Source: DATBMA01 sp036555105
GTDB taxonomy: Bacteria > Actinomycetota > Acidimicrobiia > Spongiisociales > ZC4RG35
NCBI GenBank assembly: GCA_036555105.1
Contig: DATBMA010000014.1
Coordinates: forward strand, 1 to 5,974
Direction: 5' to 3'
Length of the DNA stretch: 5,974 nt
The notes beneath the pieces are model-generated. The model was not told the DNA's origin. It did no database searches and was given only the letters and a program-made list of their open reading frames with translations. This document shows positions 4,552-5,974 of the stretch, piece by piece. Every line of letters begins with the position of its first letter. The first letter of the stretch is position 1. The position numbers and the translations under genes were made by a program.

Positions 4552-5097
4552 ATGACCGCTCTCAGCCACGACACACAGGTGGTCTTCGTCCCCTGGGGCG
4601 GGACCGCCAAGCGCAACCGCCTGTTCCTGGTGGTGGCAATCACGGCGCTGCTCATCGGCGTCGGTGCGATTGCCGGCGGCGTCTTCGGGGCCATCTACAC
4701 GTACAACCAGGCGGTCGCCGAGAACGTGGTGACCCCGGACGATGCCTCGATCCCCGAGACCCCGGTACGCGGGCCATTCACAATGCTGTCGCAGGCGAGC
4801 ATCATCGAGCATCACCAGCTCGATAGCACCGGCGGGCTCCGTTACGCGGAGATGCCACGTCAGGTCCAGCAGACCGACGAGGCCGGCAACCTGGTCGTCG
4901 ACGAGGCAGGCGAGCCGGTGATGGTGGCAAACGCCGCCAGGGCCACCTGGATCACGGCAACCACCCTGACCACCGCATTGCACCTCGGCGTGATGGCATA
5001 CGCCCTGTCTGCCTTCGCCATCGTGGTCGGGATCGCCTTGGTCGGGAACGGAATCGTGTTCCTGAGCCTGCGCACGCCGAAGGACGGCGCGGCCTGA
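4552..5097 (+). CDS. Two-helix membrane protein of unknown function
   Basis: A 181-residue protein with a cytoplasmic-looking N-terminus (TAKRNR before the first helix), a membrane segment at about 22-49, an extracytoplasmic region of roughly 80-85 residues, and a long hydrophobic stretch at about 138-172 ending in a short polar tail. The loop carries a run of apparently specific motifs: SIPETPVRGPFTMLSQASIIEHHQL, GGLRYAEMPRQ, and after a variable acidic stretch ATWITATTLTTALHLGVMAY. No signal-peptide cleavage site or known catalytic motif is seen. I recall similar actinobacterial proteins being labelled ring-opening dioxygenase LigA; nothing here supports an enzyme, and that label should not be copied. 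The ATG has AAGGAGG (4538-4544) seven bases upstream. It is divergent from the CBS operon, has a hairpin before its SD, and is followed by a strong terminator, so it is a single-gene unit. Shared regulation with the CBS operon is inferred from the shared spacer. Confidence 0.88.
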   Translation: MTALSHDTQVVFVPWGGTAKRNRLFLVVAITALLIGVGAIAGGVFGAIYTYNQAVAENVVTPDDASIPETPVRGPFTMLSQASIIEHHQLDSTGGLRYAEMPRQVQQTDEAGNLVVDEAGEPVMVANAARATWITATTLTTALHLGVMAYALSAFAIVVGIALVGNGIVFLSLRTPKDGAA

Positions 5098-5114
5098 GCA
5101 CGGCGCCTGCCAAA

Positions 5115-5146
5115 GAAAGGGCCCCGGGGCAACCCGGGGCCCTTTC
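5115..5146 (+). terminator. Strong intrinsic-type terminator hairpin with GCAA loop
   Basis: GAAAGGGCCCCGGG (5115-5128) and CCCGGGGCCCTTTC (5133-5146) are perfectly complementary over 14 base pairs and closed by GCAA, a GNRA tetraloop. It lies 17 bases beyond the stop of the 181-residue membrane protein. The T-run is short (TTT inside the stem, then CGCG), which is usual in high-GC actinobacteria. Confidence 0.85.
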
Positions 5147-5166
5147 GCGTGTAACGCACCACGCCG

Positions 5167-5182
5167 ATGAACATGGGTTCAT
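5167..5182. promoter_or_regulatory. Palindrome at the start of a small ORF
   Basis: ATGAAC (5167-5172) and GTTCAT (5177-5182) are perfect inverted repeats separated by ATGG. The element sits just past the terminator and directly against the GTG at 5183 of the doubtful 39-residue ORF. It could be an operator, or a start-site hairpin if transcribed. Six-base arms alone are weak evidence. Confidence 0.3.
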
Positions 5183-5302
5183 GTGGGCCAGATCGGGGAG
5201 AGATTCAACGAGGTGCTTGCGAAAGTGGCCGCCATGCTCGAGTACATGGCGACCACCGAGGCTTCTCTTGTGTCGCAGAGGCTCTCGGTCGCCAGGGGAT
5301 AG
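5183..5302 (+). CDS. Possible 39-residue small protein or gene remnant
   Basis: A GTG-initiated frame ending in TAG encodes 39 residues, beginning with the helical stretch VGQIGERFNEVLAKVAAMLEY and then a Ser/Thr-richer run to SVARG. The composition is protein-like: hydrophobic residues are spaced as in an amphipathic helix and codons are GC-rich. There is no SD site before the GTG, and a stop codon stands in frame just upstream (5168-5170), so it is not the tail of a longer intact gene here. It may be a true small protein, the degraded end of a lost gene, or chance. It lies between a terminator and the SnoaL-like gene, 54 bases ahead of the latter. I do not recognise a family. Confidence 0.3.
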   Translation: MGQIGERFNEVLAKVAAMLEYMATTEASLVSQRLSVARG

Positions 5303-5356
5303 GTCGAGGTCGACTCGTTACCCTCGCACAGGGGCCGCCGGCACCAGGAGGACGGG

Positions 5357-5767
5357 ATGGACATCATTGACCAGCACTTTGCTGCCGAGAATGCTCACGA
5401 TGTGCAAGCCACACTCGACACCTACACCGATGACATCGTCTGGGACGACGTCACTCACCCGGATGCGCCGTTTCATGGCAAGGAGGAAGTGGGGAAGGTC
5501 TATTCGTCGATCATCGACGCCATCCCCGACGTGAACCTGGCCTCGGTGCGGCGCTTCAGCGGTGAAGACGGCAGGTTCGTGGTCGACGAGTCCATCCTCA
5601 CCGGGCATGTGGAGGGGGTCTGGTCGGGGATGGAGGGCGGCGGCGCCCCGGTCGAGACCCGCATCCTCCACATCTTCGAGCTGAGGGATGGGTTGATCAG
5701 CTATGAGAACGCTTGGTTCGACGCCGCCGACGTCGCTCGGCAGGTCGCGGTCTTCAGAGGTTCTTGA
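5357..5767 (+). CDS. SnoaL/NTF2-like domain protein
   Basis: A 136-residue protein of the SnoaL-like branch of the NTF2 fold, at the normal length for a single domain. The N-terminal helices (IDQHFAAENAHDVQATLDTYTDDIVWDDV) lead to the typical FHGKEEVGKVYSSIIDAIPDVN and then the curved-sheet strands (RFVVDESILTGHVEG, VETRILHIFELRDGLISYENAWFDAADVARQV). The family includes polyketide cyclases, isomerases and many binding proteins; this sequence does not show which. The start is fixed by AGGAGG (5346-5351), five bases before the ATG. It follows the small ORF and is convergent with the Mth938-like gene. No promoter is evident in the 54 bases upstream, so it may be transcribed from around 5150-5180. 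Confidence 0.9.
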   Translation: MDIIDQHFAAENAHDVQATLDTYTDDIVWDDVTHPDAPFHGKEEVGKVYSSIIDAIPDVNLASVRRFSGEDGRFVVDESILTGHVEGVWSGMEGGGAPVETRILHIFELRDGLISYENAWFDAADVARQVAVFRGS

Positions 5768-5793
5768 ACAGCTTCCCAGGCGCTGAATACGCG

Positions 5794-5806
5794 AGCCCAC
5801 TGGGCT
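5794..5806. terminator. Weak hairpin between convergent genes
   Basis: AGCCC (5794-5798) and GGGCT (5802-5806) can form a five-base-pair stem around ACT in the 42-base gap between the ends of the SnoaL-like and Mth938-like genes. The location suits a bidirectional terminator, but the stem is short and no T-tract follows. Confidence 0.3.
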
Positions 5807-5809
5807 GAC

Positions 5810-5974
5810 TCAGCAGGTGACGTGAAGCACGGCCGAAGCCTCGTGCGTCTCTAGCCCACGCAACAGTCGGCATGCCTCATCCGTCGGCATCGAAGTCACG
5901 TCGACCCCGCGCTCGGCGGCCAGATCAAGTACTTCTGCCATCACTGGAAGCCGACCGTTGGCACCTGTGCCGAT
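5810..5974 (-). CDS. Mth938-like domain protein, C-terminal end (partial)
   Basis: The minus strand is open from the window edge (5974) to a TGA at 5812-5810, giving the last 54 residues of a protein whose start lies beyond the window. It begins IGTGANGRLPVMAEVLDLAAERGVDVTSMPTDEACR and ends ASAVLHVTC. The IGTG-x-x-G start, the helix, the strand with a M/LPT-x-EA motif, and the closing AxxLHxTC match the C-terminal half of the Mth938 (DUF498) fold, which includes the mitochondrial complex I assembly factor NDUFAF3. Bacterial members have no settled function. It is convergent with the SnoaL-like gene. Confidence 0.8.
   Translation of the reverse strand: MGTGANGRLPVMAEVLDLAAERGVDVTSMPTDEACRLLRGLETHEASAVLHVTC

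Noticed and set aside
4588..4604. GTCCC...GGGAC inverted repeat as an operator
   Set aside because: It lies within codons for FVPWGGT of the membrane protein and its spacing and orientation do not fit the DosR box.
5305..5319. 15-base exact repeat of 2780-2794 (CGAGGTCGACTCGTT)
   Set aside because: The kinase copy is made of common high-GC codons (GAG GTC GAC TCG); a single short match is not enough to claim a repeat family.
5318..5800. 160-residue minus-strand open frame over the SnoaL-like gene
   Set aside because: The plus-strand frame has a strong SD and a clear SnoaL/NTF2 pattern; this is its shadow.

Overview
The window is high-GC DNA with GTG starts, short intergenic gaps and strong purine-rich Shine-Dalgarno (SD) sites. 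This suggests an actinobacterium (Actinomycetota), probably not a mycobacterium. That placement is inference from style and gene families. No mobile element, CRISPR array, rRNA or tRNA was seen. No stretch longer than about 260 bases is without a candidate gene.

Layout. 1-147 is the tail of an unrecognised gene, followed 24 bases later by a VOC-fold (glyoxalase-like) protein (172-540). Convergent to it is a small three-helix membrane protein (638-925, minus). The core is a divergent two-component pair: a NarL/LuxR response regulator very like mycobacterial DosR/DevR (1097-1789, minus) and a GAF-HisKA_3-HATPase sensor kinase of the DevS/DosS type (1851-2963, plus). Convergent to the kinase, with both stop codons sharing one CTAG, is a minus-strand three-gene operon: two-CBS-domain protein (4357-3950), SRPBCC-like protein (3939-3457) and flavodoxin (3460-2960). 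A 194-base divergent spacer (4358-4551) separates this operon from a two-helix membrane protein (4552-5097) that ends at a very strong GNRA-loop terminator. The right end holds a doubtful 39-residue ORF with a palindrome at its start, a SnoaL/NTF2-like protein (5357-5767) and the C-terminal end of an Mth938-like protein (5810-5974, minus).

How it may work together. The regulator keeps the DNA-contacting recognition helix of DosR (KTVKNYVS), and the two-CBS protein recalls Hrp1, a known DosR-regulon member. The 4358-4551 spacer carries two adjacent sequences resembling the DosR operator. The most economical reading is a DosR-like redox/hypoxia or dormancy locus in a non-mycobacterial actinobacterium: the kinase senses a ligand through its GAF domain, and the regulator acts on the divergent spacer to control the CBS-SRPBCC-flavodoxin operon and the 181-residue membrane protein. 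The gene identities are well supported; the regulatory circuit is inference.
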